Shown here: positions 1-12,814 of the stretch, piece after piece
Position numbering within the stretch: position 1 is the stretch's first letter
Layout: each line of letters begins with the position of its first letter
Assembly (NCBI GenBank): GCA_963678705.1
Contig: OY783207.1
Location: forward strand, 9,796,001-9,860,000
DNA length: 64,000 nucleotides
Direction: 5' to 3'
Origin: Panorpa germanica
Taxonomy: Eukaryota; Arthropoda; Insecta; Mecoptera; Panorpidae
Made by a program: the position numbers and the translations under genes
The notes under the pieces: generated by a model
Told to the model about the DNA's origin: nothing
The model's database searches: none
Seen by the model: the letters and a program-made list of their open reading frames with translations, nothing else

Positions 1-243
1 GTGAGGAGAATTCATTTAATTGCTATACAAATTACATACAAACGCGATTGGATTAGGCGCCTGGTGACAATTGTCAGTCCCTAACAGTTAGTTGCTGTGT
101 TAATTAATATTTACAATGGTGTATGTCAAAGATACGAGAGACCAATTATGCAAAACAGTTCTATAAAGTAATTAAATAGTCAATTGTTTAATAAGACATG
201 TATATTTTAATTAGGTTTAATTTACAACATGGCAGACTAGTTC

Positions 244-1228
244 CAGTGACGTAGCTAGGTAACCAAAGGCCCCGGTGCAAAAAAAAACTTGAGGGCCCCC
301 TGAGCTTGACTCAAAATATATATCTGAGTGAATTTATTTAAAAATTCTAGGCCAGTAAATTTTGAATTTGGCGCGTATATCTCTATATAAGAATTTGACA
401 CAAGAGTTAAAATAATGAAACTGCACCTGCCCCTTACACCTCTCTTTCCACACTATCAGCACCCACTCGACAATGGTTTGTCGTTCAAGTTTCGACTTGC
501 AAACGAATCAAATATTTTTTTAAATTCAAATAAGTACGTAGTTCCTAATTATTCTATTAGATTGATCTGGAAACTATATTCATCTCTTTTCTTCAACTGA
601 CAATCATTATTCAGTCGAATATGTCTCAGACTCGTCTTTATCTGCAAGACAACCACCGACATAACCCTAACATTAAATACAATTGTTTACTTTATAAATA
701 TTTTTAAAATAATATTGCTGTCTCTTTTTTTACATATAAAAATATTATATAAAACTATGCACTACTCTAATACATTATAAAAATATTTCTTTAAAATGAA
801 ACATTGCAAATTAATTAATATAACTTGATGGTGCACGTGTTCAAATATAAACAAAACACTGATGCGTTGCCATAGTTACATAAATTATTTACTTTATAAA
901 TATTTTTGAAATAATATTGCTGTCTCTTTCTTTTACATATAAAAAACTTAAATGAAACTAAGCACTGCTTTAACACATTACAATAATTTTTCTCTAAAAA
1001 TAAACATTTCAAAATAATTAATAGAACTTGATATGACTTATCGGTCATTGATCTCTGACCGACAGTACTACCTTAAATTCGTGTTGCAACCTATTTTATT
1101 CACATTCCAAAAGTTGGAGAATTTTTAGCTAGTACAATATGAGGTTTGCTGGTGTTGGTCCGAGGGCCCCCTGAGCTTGAGGGCCCCGGTGCCCAGCACC
1201 GACTGGCCCATACCTAGCTACGCCAGTG
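244..1228. mobile_element. Non-autonomous hAT-type element with 8-bp target duplication
   Basis: The ends are inverted repeats: the left begins CAGTGACGTAGCTAGGT, and the right, read in reverse complement, begins CACTGGCGTAGCTAGGT. The 8-mer ACTAGTTC is present on both sides (236-243 and 1229-1236), which is the duplication length made by hAT transposases. The 985-bp interior has no long reading frame and includes an internal direct duplication, so it is a non-autonomous derivative. GC-rich GGCCCCGGTGC blocks lie just inside both ends. Class assignment rests on the 8-bp duplication and the CAGTG-type terminus. Confidence 0.85.
683..1031. repeat. Internal direct duplication inside the hAT element
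   Basis: About 148 bp starting near 683 (TTTACTTTATAAATATTTTT, then the run ATAATATTGCTGTCTCTTT) recurs from about 884 to 1031 in the same orientation with scattered differences. Both copies lie within the 244-1228 element, so the duplication happened in the transposon and not in the host locus. Confidence 0.7.
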
Positions 1229-1757
1229 ACTAGTTCGTCATACGCGCTTGCGCAGTACATTGCATAATATTGTCATTTATTAATTGGAGACCATTCATTT
1301 AACGGGGGTGGTGCACTCGAGCACCTCGCCAAATGAGTGTTAAATAAAACTGTAAACAAGACCTGTGAACAATTTAATATATTGCAAGAATTATTTTTTA
1401 TATTTTGACGTAAATATTGTTATAAATTAAATAACAAACAATAAAAGTGTAGCCTGTAACCACAAATGACAACACCACTATCAAAAATGAGTGCTGTTTA
1501 TTTATTATCGTAGTTATTTTTATATCATAGCCAGTCCGGTAAATTTTTCTTCGTTTAAAAATAAAAATTCTTGTGATTATTTATTTGAACTGCTGTCACT
1601 TAAATAAGACAAATGTTATACAATAATTAAAATATTTGTTATGTAATGTTTGAGAAGCTTGAAATGCTGAATACAACAGAGCTATCGTATCGACCCGACA
1701 GACGATGATGTCCTGTCCATTTCTAAAAAAAATTTCACCAAACTGAATGAAACACAA

Positions 1758-2346
1758 TGGGCTTGTGTCCTAATTTTTTAGTGGCCGATTTTTCAATTGA
1801 TGTTAATAAATGTGTATTGGCGTGTCTATTTTATTAAATATCTAAATATTGACGGAGATATAGCAATTAAAAGTTTGAATTGTAGTTTTAGCGCTAGAAA
1901 TGGTTGGCCATATTTGTATGACGTGAAATGCATTTTAACGTGAGTTATTTGTTGAGTAGGTGAGAGCTGCGGTAATGTTTCGTAGCTGTTGGTAGTCGAA
2001 ATAATCAAGTCAAGTCAAAGAATATTAAGTTTTTATTTTATTTAACCCTGCTAAGGCAGACATAATATTGAAATTTGAATGTTCCTTGAAATAGCTGTAA
2101 ATAATATTTGATATTTTGATATATAAATACATATAGCAGAGAGTTATGAGCTGTAAGGTTGGTAGCGATTATGATGTCACATGCATATGGAATGTGTAAT
2201 AATTAAAGAGACAAAATGACTTTTTTAATTGTTAATATCTCTTAACATATAAGGAGTTGTTAAAAAATAATTAAACATTTGAGGTTCTAGTCTTTATAAA
2301 TATATAGTACACTTTTATAGAAATTAAGACATAGAACACAAGTCCA
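1758..2346 (+). mobile_element. MITE family A (TGGGCTTGTGTCC ends), copy 1
   Basis: The left end reads TGGGCTTGTGTCC and the right end is its near-perfect inverse (ACACAAGTCCA). The 589-bp interior matches the copies at 28571-29205, 42249-42741 and 43590-44194, including the shared blocks TTAGCGCTAGAAATGG and TTTAACCCTGCTAAGGCAGA. There is no coding capacity. I could not define a clean target duplication, so the superfamily is open. Confidence 0.8.
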
Positions 2347-3133
2347 TTTGACAAAATGGTTTGAAACTTTACTTCATTTATTTTTAAAATGGTTTAAACC
2401 TTGTCTATAACTTTTATGTAATAATATTACATCAAACGTCACTATAATACTCTATATGGATATTACATTAGTAAATTGATGAAATTATTATTAGTATAAA
2501 ATATATGTTTAAATATTAAATTTCAATTTTTATTCTAATTGAATTGTGTCGTGGGTAGTATTTCGGTATGTATGTCTGGTTATTCTTGTCTTCCCAGAGA
2601 CAGGAGGATCTAATTTTATGTTAGTGTTGTGTATTATTCGCCATATGGACTAAAAATACTTTTATAAATTTATATCATCTCCCACGCAAAGAATACAGCT
2701 TTAGCTGGTTAGTGGCCCCACTAACATAATTGAGTTGGATGATCTTGTATTGTTAGCCGGTCAAAAAAGTGGAATATTTTGTTCAAGGCTTATTAACCAT
2801 TTCTCAATTTCTATAAAACTGTACTCGATATTGATAAAATTCCACTGCATTGTACGTTACGTCTACTAGTTTGCCATCTCTTTTATACAACGTCATTTAC
2901 TGTATGTCAGTATTGGTTTTTTGGTTGTTAACAACATTCTGCAGTATTTCAAAAGTTGATACCTAACTGTATTTTGTCAACTCAAAATATAATGCAAAGA
3001 AATATGACAAGGTATTCTTAAGAAAACACAATTTCGATATAAAAATAAAGATAAAAAAGTAAAGAATGTTTTAAGAGTAATATCAAGTAATATTTAAATG
3101 GAACTCGTTGAGGTTTTTTCATTTACTCTGCAG
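2347..3133. other. AT-rich stretch without recognised gene
   Basis: No reading frame, RNA gene or repeat structure could be supported here. The last 25 bases form a convincing pyrimidine-rich splice-acceptor-like run ending CTCTGCAG just before the decayed frame at 3134. Confidence 0.5.
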
Positions 3134-3415
3134 AATTGTATCGATATCAGCATCTTTGATTACCTCTTCTCCGAAGCCTTGGCGCATTCTGATACTGTGG
3201 TACGATTATCTCACGGACTCCTGCACCGGATCCTGGTCCGACAATCCAACCGAGAGCATGGTGACCTGGAATTATGATTGTATAATGTTATATTTAAAGC
3301 GAACACCTGCTAGGGTCTGCCAGACAAGATGGACACCATGTGAGACATTCTGTATCGGTCAGTCTGTCACGTGGCTCTTGAATGCGGAGATATTGCCAGT
3401 TATTTATTACTAAAA
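3134..3415 (+). pseudogene. Decayed protein-coding fragment of unknown family
   Basis: Directly after an acceptor-like TTTACTCTGCAG, one frame reads for about 90 codons with protein-like composition, interrupted by three in-frame stops (TGA at 3275, TAG further on, and another TGA). Segments such as FDYLFSEALAHSDTVVRLS, then KMDTM-stop-DILYRSV, then HVALECGDIASYLL all lie in the same frame, which suggests a once-continuous coding stretch hit by point mutations. I do not recognise the family. It could be a fragment of a gene captured by a transposon or a dead exon. The short overlapping plus-strand frame at 3108-3413 is a shadow of it in another phase. Confidence 0.45.
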
Positions 3416-3595
3416 CTTACTTTATTTATAAGATTATAAATGTTAAGAATATAAAATTTTCAATTAATTAGAGTTTACCCCCGACTTTAGGTGTGTATGA
3501 TTTGAAACAACAAAATAATTCGTAATTTCATTTCAAATTTTTATTCTATTTTCAAATTGATTTAACTCGTTTAATATTAAAATAATTTTTCATAT

Positions 3596-3945
3596 AAATT
3601 GACTAAGGAAATATATTTTTTTTAACAAAATATAAAATATTTTCAATTTATTTGTTCTTTGACCAACTTTTTTTTAAATTTGGGATTGACTAAAACCGCC
3701 CCCTTGCCCCCAAATAAATTTTTTGAATTTTGAATTTTTTTTTTGTAATAACATATTTTATTATTAAGTAATCCGAAATTTGAGTTTTCTGCAAAGTTTC
3801 CTAACCGACCCCTCTTATTTTCTCAAGGCCCCCTTTTCCAATTTTTCAATTTCTACTTTCATAAAAAGCATTGAACACCGTAATATACATGCGAAATTTC
3901 AACTTTCTATCTTTTACGAATTAAAAGTTTAAGTTTAAACAGAAG
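3596..3945 (+). repeat. Interspersed repeat, copy 1 of a direct pair
   Basis: The block from about 3596 to 3945 (AAAGTTTCCTAACCGACCCC, then an ATACATGCGAAATTTCA region) recurs at 4623-5030 in the same orientation with many substitutions, about 1 kb apart. Both carry a C-rich tract in otherwise AT-rich DNA. No terminal inverted repeats were seen. Confidence 0.6.
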
Positions 3946-4015
3946 AGTTTACATATAACCCTTATTCTAAACAATCTAGACATGGTTCATTTTAGTCTGA
4001 CCCATATTAAACCTT
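3945..4015 (+). repeat. Short interspersed repeat (TTTTAGTCTGACCC family)
   Basis: The run containing CTAGACATGGTTCATTTTAG and TCTGACCC recurs at 14055-14140 in the same orientation and at 22903-22985 in the opposite orientation. The element boundaries are unknown. Confidence 0.5.
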
Positions 4016-4622
4016 GATATTTCTAATTGCGGTTTAATAATTGCTTAAATCGTTTAAATACTGCCTGGAAATATAATATACATAGCATAGTTTACTAAAC
4101 TAAATAATAATTAAACTTACGCAATGACATTTTCAATATATCATATCTAATCATTAATATAATAGACAGGAAGTAATTTTTTTAACCAATTAGCAATCAT
4201 TAAACAAGTGTAATTTCTCTAATTATATAATTATAACTATATAACATAATTAAATTTATAATTTTCACATTTAAATAAGGGAAATGAATAATTCAAGGTC
4301 ATCAGGGAGGGATCAGTCAAAACTATTAATTAGATAATTAAATGCAATTTGTTTTTTGCTTTTTTAAAATAAATAAAAATATTTAATAATATGTTATAAC
4401 TAAATACATATTTAATTGCTGTAATTTGCCACAGACTGTCTGCGAAGTGGATGGGACACATTGTCATACTTGCCGACTGTTTGCTTTCATTTTAGCGCGG
4501 AAATCAAAATTACTACAAAAATATAATTTCACTGGTGTTTACCCCAGTCACAAGCTGTCTTTTGTGTGTGAACTGAATTTCATTTCTCCCATGTTTTTAT
4601 ATTAATTTTACATATAATAACA

Positions 4623-5030
4623 AATAATTTTTTATAAAAATTGACTAAAAAAATATTTTTTTTTAACAAAATAAAAAATATTTTCAATTTATTCGTAAAG
4701 TAATCAACTTTTCTTTAAAATTTGTTATTTTTTTTTCAATAACATTCCAACTTTCTAGAACAGTTTTTACGCTCGGCAAAACCTGACCGCGTGTCCCCAA
4801 ATAAAATTTAGAAATTTTGAATTTTTGTTTTAATATGATATTCACTTATTACACAATCCAAAATTTAAACTTTCTCCAAAGTTTCCTACCGGGCCCCCCA
4901 ATTTTCTCGGCGCCCGTTTTATACAATTTTGAATTTCGAAATACGTTCGCATTTAGTAGCGTAATACACATGCATAATTTCACCTTTCTATTTTTACGAA
5001 TAGAAAATTATATAGCAAAAAGGGCTCACT
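4623..5030 (+). repeat. Interspersed repeat, copy 2 of a direct pair
   Basis: Diverged partner of 3596-3945, with the shared order of an AAAGTTTCCTACC block, a C-rich tract, and an ATACACATGCATAATTTCA region followed by CTTTCTATTTTTACGAA. The open frame that spans it (4817-5086) has no conserved counterpart in the other copy, so it is not a gene. Confidence 0.6.
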
Positions 5031-7547
5031 TGTTTCCAGTTATTTTCAAAATTACGGGTTTTCAGGGAAAAATCCGGAGATGCTAAAAGTCTTAAAACTT
5101 TTTTCTCGAGCTACCATACAAAATTCGAACCAAACATATAAATATACACCTGGAACATTATAATATAGGAGGATCACAAAATGAACACATCTTTAATAAA
5201 ATATTACGCATTTGTTGTAGGTTTTGATGGATTTAAAATCACTATTTATTCGATGTTAAAAAATATTTACTATATTACTCACATAAATAACATTTGGCCT
5301 AACATTATTCTAATTGGTTAAAAATCCATTTCATCTGTCTCATCTAGACATCGTCACAACATAATTATTTATATTTTCATGTTAAACTGAAGTTATTATA
5401 AGTAAAATTAGAAATTCTAAATAAAAACACATTTTTCAAATTTTTCAAATAGTTTTAAGAAAAAAAATCGTCTGGTGATTGTAAGGGTCACGGCGCTCTT
5501 GTAGAACAAGACTTCCGTCAAACGAATACATGTTCTAGATTTCGTTGTTTTTTTTTTCTTCGTAGCACTCACTGAATGATGCTTTTCTGTCATTGTAATA
5601 TACAACATGATCGAGCATCTGCTGCCATCAATTAAAATAATATCTGAAATAACACTTACAAAACCAGGGCCTGTTTTAAACATATTTTAGATGATCATAA
5701 CAATTGACAATTTAAATTGTGGAAACTTTTAAAATTATCCACAAATTACGTGGTTCCAGTTTAACTTCTTTAGAACCCCTCCACTCTTCGTGTAGCCTAT
5801 TCTAGCTTTTACCACCCCCTACTCTACGATTGAAGCCAGTTTCTTTTCCTATTAAGTCCATAACACATTTTGTGCTTTCTGTTAACAAAACCATTTAAAA
5901 ATTGTTGAATATAAAATGATATTTTGTTTTTTTTTAATAATAATCCTTTTTTCGTCCTTCTTAATTCATTTTATTAAGCATAACATTTTACATATTTACA
6001 TTTCATTTATTATTACATCTATACTTTTAAACCCGCTATATGCCATATCCTGTCTATCACTAAGCACACTGGCCACCTTGGAAATCTTAGTAGTTCCTGC
6101 ATACTCGTTGGCAACACCACTCCATTTTTTACCAAAACTCTGTACAAATTATTTCTTCAGGCCTCCGTTTCTGTACATTGAAAGATCAAATGTTCTGGAC
6201 CTGCTACCCCTTCTCCACAATTGCACATATCTTCTTGCACCAAGTGATTTCTTTTAAGATGTGAAGACCGATATTTGTTTTATTTATTTTTATAGTTAAA
6301 AACATTCTCACTCAAATGGTAACTAGTGCAGCAACTTATCAATTATCAGGAAAATATCCTTTTCAGTTACAGCAACAACCACCCCACCCCCTGCCCTCAC
6401 ATAGTCCTGCATAATTTCCCTAAATTGAAAGTCCCTTATAGCAAGCTAGTAAGTGTGTAACTTGTTTTGCAAGACAATTTCTATATGAGAAGTTGAAAAT
6501 GAATCTTGAAATTAGTTTGTAGGAAGCTAGCAACTGTGATCCTTGCACTGCAAGACATATTTCTACCAGAAACTAACAAAAATTTAATATTAAAAAATTA
6601 TGTACTATTCCTTTTGCCAGCATTACATTCAAAAGTGTCAGTTTTATTTTTAATAAATTTGAAGCTGTACAAAATCTTTAGAGGAAACTGCACTCTAAAA
6701 TATGCCCCGGATCTTCATATAAGTTAATCAAAACTGTTATTTGTCGTAAATCAGTTTGTCACAAACAGCAACCACAGACACTTGAAGCCGTGCTTTCCGC
6801 ATAGCACCCAAATGCCGGAATTTTTGAAACAATCATATAATAATCATACAACCGCTTTTTTTCATAGATCTGGGTTTTTTTATATTGTCATCTGGGTGTA
6901 ATTTTCCTTATGAAAATATCTAGGTTTTTCTTGGTAATGTATCAAACAGAAAAAGGTAAATTCAGATAGACTATAAGGCAATTGTGACTAACTACAGCTA
7001 AAGACAGCGTGCTCTTTTTGTAATAAGTCTGTTAAGTTGTTTACATGCCTTACATATGTAAGGTAAAAACTACTAGGTTTTTTCTGAATTCGATTTGTTT
7101 CTTACTTTATTAAATTTAACTTATGGGAGAACTATTAAACACATCTTAAAAACTTAACTTAATCTTAACTTTTATAATTACAACAAGAATGTCATTTGTA
7201 ATTTATGATATATTACATTTGATTTTAGTTTATTCTTTTAAACTTTAAATTTTTTTTGACTATTTAAACGTTACGTCTTTCATATACTTTTAAATTTTAT
7301 TAAATTCCTAATTAGATATATCCATAAAATCTAAAAATTTCGGTATGAACTAGTTTTGTCCAGAAACGGTTAGAAATGAGAAAATGTTATCAACGAATAT
7401 ACGCTCAAACTATTTAAAATAGTTTTTGTATAGACCAGACACCACACTACTTTATGGCATTCTTTATCATACCAGTTTGTTTTAAATACATAAACAAGCT
7501 TATTATGCATCGGCCACATCAGTACGACATTTCACATTCATATATTT
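5031..7547. other. Gene-free AT-rich stretch
   Basis: Nothing coding can be supported. The segment at about 5755-5915 (TTTTGTGCTTTCTGTTAACAAA) is a repeat that recurs at about 27205-27360 in the same orientation. The short open frames at 5916-6257 and 6506-6727 are hydrophobic or low-complexity translations of T-rich DNA and have no recognisable domain. Confidence 0.45.
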
Positions 7548-7905
7548 TCATGCTTCTTAAGCCAAGCCGTGTTGTCGATGCTGGAACTAAGTGTGTCCTA
7601 CGTTCATATTGTAAGAAATTCGGGCTGTTGTCGGTCGTTTCACCCGCGTCAAAAGTGATTTTTCTACCCCCACCACACACTTGATCCATATGCCATGCAC
7701 TGCTGCACGAATCGTCAAACAAAGGAAGGTTTTATACTTGAAAATTTCTTTATTTGTGCAATAATATCAACAAATTAATTAAATAAGTAAATCATTCGGA
7801 GTAAACATTCGTTCCACCGTGTAGTAGGAAACTTGCCATATCAATCTTCCAATATTTGAATCAAACATTCACCGCATCGTTTGGTTCTAGCTTCATTCAA
7901 ATGTT
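7548..7905 (-). repeat. Interspersed repeat family C, copy 1
   Basis: Parts of this segment (CTGCACGAATCGTCAAACAAA, ACCTTCC/GGAAGGT, CCACCGTGTAGTAGG) match, in reverse complement, the segments at 25655-25870 and 48480-48757. The copies share the block around AAACCTTCCTTTG and the adjacent CCCCCACTACAC-type run. No autonomous coding frame is present. The overlapping open frames on both strands are shadows of the repeat. Confidence 0.55.
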
Positions 7906-8542
7906 TCCACTGCTTGTCTTTAAATGCTTTGTAGACTTTAAAATGAACACTTTTTTCATTTAACAATCCATCCTCACTTTCACTATTAGAAAAAAGTATA
8001 AATTATTACTGAAATAGTCATTAAAATGATTTTATAGATTGTACTCAAAACATTTCCTTTACAAATAGGAGTAGAGGGGTAAAAAAAATGGACCAAATAT
8101 TTGACCGGCTAGATTCGCATTATTAATTTTTGACCTTTTCTTAACTTAAATCCATTGGTGGAATTCGGTCCTCACATTTTGCATACTCATTTACCTCTAG
8201 CGCCCGGTCTAGTATATTCTCTCTCTTCTGTAGATAAGTCCCAAATATAAAGTATAGACCTTACTTAATTTAGTACCTTTTTATATAAACATATTCCTGA
8301 GTGAATACGAAGTACCAACAAAGCATGTTACTTCCCGTGGTGTCCCACTGATGTGGACAACGCATTAGTTTCGTACTATTTTATCTACTAATATTTTACT
8401 ACTGATTTAACATTATTCATATTCATGTTTTTGATGACCTTCAAAGGTTAGCTATAAATTAACTGTAGATTTGCGAATTTTTTTATTTCGCTTATAATCG
8501 AGAAGAGTTTTAGAAGGTTCAGTCAAAATAGGTAGTAATGTA

Positions 8543-8960
8543 TGGTACAGGCTGGTGCGACATAAACATGCGACATCCAACATTTATATATTTTCATTCA
8601 TAAGTTGATGAGTGTACTAAATGTGTTGTATTTTTAACGTACAGACTTGTTGCGACACTAATAAAACCCTTACTTATGCTATTTTTTAAAATTCTAGGTA
8701 GTATTTTTATGAAACAAAAATGTTCCAATCCTAAGTCGCAACATCTAAAGAAATTACGGTTTCGAATGTGCTCTCGAAGGGTTGAGTACCTACTCAGTCT
8801 CTAGTATAATCTCATTGTATGTGTTGTCAAACTGAGTTTGACTAGAGTAATCACGAGTTAGCAGAGGCCTGTTAAATAACCTGCATGTCGCAGTAGTGTG
8901 TGTAGACGTGTTATACAACTTCTTACAACAAATGTTGGATGTTGCATGTTTAAATCGCAC
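8543..8960 (+). mobile_element. MITE family B (GCGACATTCAACATTT ends), copy 1
   Basis: It begins ATGGTACAGGCTGGTGCGAC, followed by ATAAACATGCGACATCCAAC, and ends with the inverse ACAAATGTTGGATGTTGCATG. The interior shares CACTAATAAAACCCTTACTT and GCTATTTTTTAAAATT with copies at 21812-22194 and 51784-52117. A short end fragment lies at about 34039-34100. It has no coding capacity. Confidence 0.75.
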
Positions 8961-9897
8961 GTATGAGTATCATTGTAAATTATTGTAAAAGCTATAACAA
9001 AAAGTTACTAGAAAATAGTTGGGCAGACAGAAAATTTTACATGCTTCAAATGGGAAGTGAGCATGAAAATTGCTAACTTTGTTATTAATTATCTCGGATT
9101 CTAAACGGTCAAAAATGGTGAAACTTCGGGATTTATTAGCAAACATGTGCAATTACATTTTCTTCGTATTTAGCGCATTTAACGGTATAATACTCAATAA
9201 TAAATTTAATCCATGAACATCGCAAGCATACCTGTCAATTAACAACAATTTTTATTAAAGTTTACTTAAAAACAATTAATTAACAAATCTTGACGGTATT
9301 TTTTATATACGTATATATTATAAGATAAAGTAAGTTGTAGACACCTGCCTTGTAGATTTAGAAGTATTTATCTAAAACCAATACATTGACACATTCGAAA
9401 GACCGATATGCCTAGCCACAATACGTTGATACGAACTATCTTGGGGGAGGGGTAGGGGGTTAGGAGGTGTTTTAAATACTCATTGGTCCTTGCCGACGGC
9501 AATGCGAACTCTCTATATCTCTTGACGTTGACTTGAACACTTCTGCAAGTAGGTGAGAGGTGAGGAGAGGTGCAGAGGTCGGTGGGTCTGAGGTGCACGA
9601 CTTGAAGACTTGCTGCTCTGCTGATTTGTACAAGTACTATGGCTATTTGGTTTCTTGTTGTCTTTGGCCTGTATTGTATGTAGTCCCCTTCATGTACAAG
9701 TATGTCTAAATTAATGGTTCTCAAGTAGCGGATGATTATCTGGGCTTAAAACGGTTCTCACACCCTAACCGACTACGTCCAACCGTTCTCTTACACTACA
9801 ACCGTTTTCTTTACTAACACGAGCCGTGCCAATGCTATCGTTTGTGTTGTATTATTTAATTGGGGGCGAACAACATAATAGACATACACTGCTGACT
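8961..9897. other. Gene-free stretch
   Basis: A 118-codon minus-strand open frame (9368-9724) overlaps a locally GC-richer patch, but its translation shows no signal, domain or splice context that I recognise, so it is not called as a gene. Confidence 0.4.
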
Positions 9898-10122
9898 AAG
9901 AATAGAGTGCGCGTGTAAGAGGAAGCGATAGAGGCAAAGAGAGAGATAGCTGCCAAGTGTCTTATCTGCCTCTTTCTAGCCGAACCGCTGCTGCTGGCTC
10001 GGCTGATTGGCGATGAGGTAGGGGGTAAGCAAGTAAGCAGACGCTATGTTTAAAAAAAAAATTTAGAAAGAGACACAGCGTACACTCGGCGGCTATCTCA
10101 GCCTCTTGCGCACTCTATTCTT
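9898..10122. mobile_element. Short TIR element (AAGAATAGAGTGCGC ends)
   Basis: The left end AAGAATAGAGTGCGC, a 4-bp interruption (GTGT) and AAGAGG match the reverse complement of the right end (CCTCTTGCGCACTCTATTCTT). TA dinucleotides flank both sides, compatible with a Tc1/mariner-type insertion, though the palindromic edge prevents a firm call. The 225-bp interior is non-coding. Confidence 0.65.
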
Positions 10123-10824
10123 ATACCTCTATGGCTGACAATAAAGTAAAAATGTACTAATATATAATGTATATCCATAAATACTAAAGTAGATGAGAAA
10201 AATTATCAGTTCATCTTATGATAAAGTGTACTAATACAAAAAAACTCGAATACAATCAACATTCGGCGTCGCTCTGTTTATGACTGTTGCGTATATGACA
10301 AGGATTCTGCAAGGTTGGCCCGACAGGGTCCTCATGAGACATTCCTTACCAGCGCCTTACATTTTAAAAGAATTATGCTTCACAATTCGCGTAATCGCAG
10401 CAGTATCCTGGGTAATAATCTCGTGTAATATATCTATTGTGGCTCTTTTTTGATTCAATATTGACAGCCACTGGTAGTTCTATCTTGTCCACTATTCTAT
10501 CTATCTGTAAATCCGCGAGGCTACGTTACTGGCTAGAGACCAGTGTCTGACCAGTTGTTGATTAGGTTTCTGTTGTCCATAAAATTTTAAAATATGCAAA
10601 TGTGTGCGAGAGCTAAGGAATTTCATATTTAACAAACACTTATATAAGTTCTAAAGAATTTGTATATTTTTTGAATTTGTCATTTAGAGAATGACGTTTT
10701 ATATTATTCAAATATTCTTTAATTATTTCAGTCATTTTTCATTCTTTAGTTGAGTTGTTATAATTAATTAGGGTAATTTCATTAATTAATTAACTGGTAC
10801 CATTTTTTTTTGTAACGTTATTGA

Positions 10825-10831
<7 letters not shown>

Positions 10832-10908
<77 letters not shown>
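10832..10908. repeat. (TA)n microsatellite
   Basis: About 38 uninterrupted AT dinucleotides follow a short (AC)n run. The minus-strand open frame with an alternating Ile-Tyr tract here is an artefact of the microsatellite. Confidence 0.95.
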
Positions 10909-10912
<4 letters not shown>

Positions 10913-11040
10913 GTATACATAAGCGTCCGCAGAAAATCGCTGGAGCTAGATTTATGCCCGCTAAACACAAAATATAAAGTCATGTATTAATTAACATAAT
11001 AAAAATACTTGTTAAAAGGACTATTAAAGCAAAATTGAGA

Positions 11041-11110
11041 TGTTTTTTGTTTTTGTGGTAGTGTTAGAGTCAACGACTCAACCCCATCGGCCACGCTGAG
11101 GTCACGGTTT
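11041..11110 (-). repeat. Possible tRNA-derived SINE head remnant
   Basis: On the minus strand, the run CAGCGTGGCCGATGGGGTTG, followed by AGTCGTTGACTCTAACAC, resembles the 5' half of a class II tRNA (A-box-like GTGGCCGATGGG). No matching B box or tRNA fold follows, so a functional tRNA is unlikely. A decayed SINE head is the simplest reading, held weakly. Confidence 0.25.
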
Positions 11111-12814
11111 CGCTTGATCTACTGTAGAATTGTGACATTTAGTTCCAATAAGTCCAGTGTCAATTTAGTTATTAAATTATACAAGATAATAAAATACAAT
11201 AAATATTTTATATATATTATATTTTATAATAAATAAATTTTGACTGCATTTTGTGTAAGTAAAGTTTACCCGGTAAGGTCCTTGCGTTGCATTCCATAGC
11301 AATGCCTTATCAGGCGGACATGAGGCATGCCAGACATGTTTTTTCAAGTATTTACAAGTTGGGCAAATGTATATTATGCCGTCTCTTGCGGACGCCCATG
11401 CATGAAGATAAATAACATGGAGTGTTTTTACATGTGTGAAATATCGTCTCCAATAATGACATTAAAGAGTTTCTTTTTGGCTTCTGTGTATTTTATCTGA
11501 TTAATGGTAGAGGTCGCGGACAAGCAATGGAGAATGGAGAATGGTGAACGGACAACGGACTGGATATCTCAGCAACTCAGCAGCTCAGTTCAATGTTCTT
11601 GATTTTATCAAAATGTAATTTAACCAGTTCATTTAACCCATTGTGTTCAATCCGATAAAATATTTCTAATATGAATTAGATGTTTTTAAAAAGATATTTA
11701 GAGAATTGAAAATTGATATACGAGTCTGATTAGATATATAAGAAAAGACGACAAAACTGGTGTGAAACTGTAAATTACAGTGCAACACAGTACGGTGTTG
11801 AACAAACAAAAAAGGGCTAACAATCGCTTATCCTTGAATGCAGGTATAAAAATATTAACAGAAAATAGAAATTTTATTTTCAACACACTATTTGTTTCAA
11901 AATAATTAATATACTAATTAATAATCTGTTAATAAATAAAGCTTGAACATTTATCTAAGTTTTAACGATTATATGGCTTAAATAGCTTCATCATGTGCAA
12001 TATTATTAAAGTTTTTATATTTGAAAACATGGAGTGCTAGTACAAAGTCATTTTAGTACGCTGTTGCCATCTATATCTAACTATATAACCATGAAGTAAT
12101 GTTTCACCTTAATCAATTTTGTATTCAGTGTGCGAGCAGCGTTACAGGATACAAATTGCTCCGGTTTTGAAATGGTTAATCTGAAATACACATACTCGTA
12201 CATTTATCATAATTTATTATACAAGATTACGAGATGATGTTAACATTTTTATGTGACCTAGGTCCTGAACAAAATAACCTATAAAAAATTGCTTATTTGT
12301 CAATATATCTATATATAATTTTTTTTTAAAAAGAATGTTATATTTCTAGTTTTTTTTTATTGATTTAATTATTTTATTTGAAAAGTATTTTTATTTATAA
12401 AATATCCCAGCATAAAAACATAAATAAAAAAGCGACAAATATCGATGGTATCCTGATTTATCTATTGAATATTGTTTAACTATCAAAACAACACATTTCA
12501 ATTATTTACACCATGTTGTTAGACGTCAGAGTCAGTCTCTAGTTCCTGAAACTATCATTCTCTCTGGTGACGCGTACTGGTCGCGTTTGTAGTTGTGTTT
12601 TACATAAGCGTAAGATACTATTTCGCAAATGTCCACCATCCATTTTGGAGCTTAAAGATCAAGTTCGAAATGAAAATTAGAATAACAAACAAATTACTTT
12701 TTTTTTTTTTACACTAATTATTATTAACTATTATTAATTATTATCTCATAACTTATTTTCAACAATAATCATTTATTTTGTGCCGAATAATTACCGTTCC
12801 GTTTATTATGACAT
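11111..12814. other. Gene-free AT-rich stretch
   Basis: No coding frame, RNA gene or bounded repeat could be supported. The 62-codon minus-strand frame at 11698-11886 is hydrophobic translation of AT-rich DNA. Confidence 0.4.

Noticed and set aside
9368-9724. 118-codon minus-strand frame in a GC-richer patch
   Set aside because: No domain or context; length is not exceptional for chance.
10786-10983. Minus-strand open frame with an alternating Ile-Tyr tract
   Set aside because: It is the translation of the (TA)n microsatellite.
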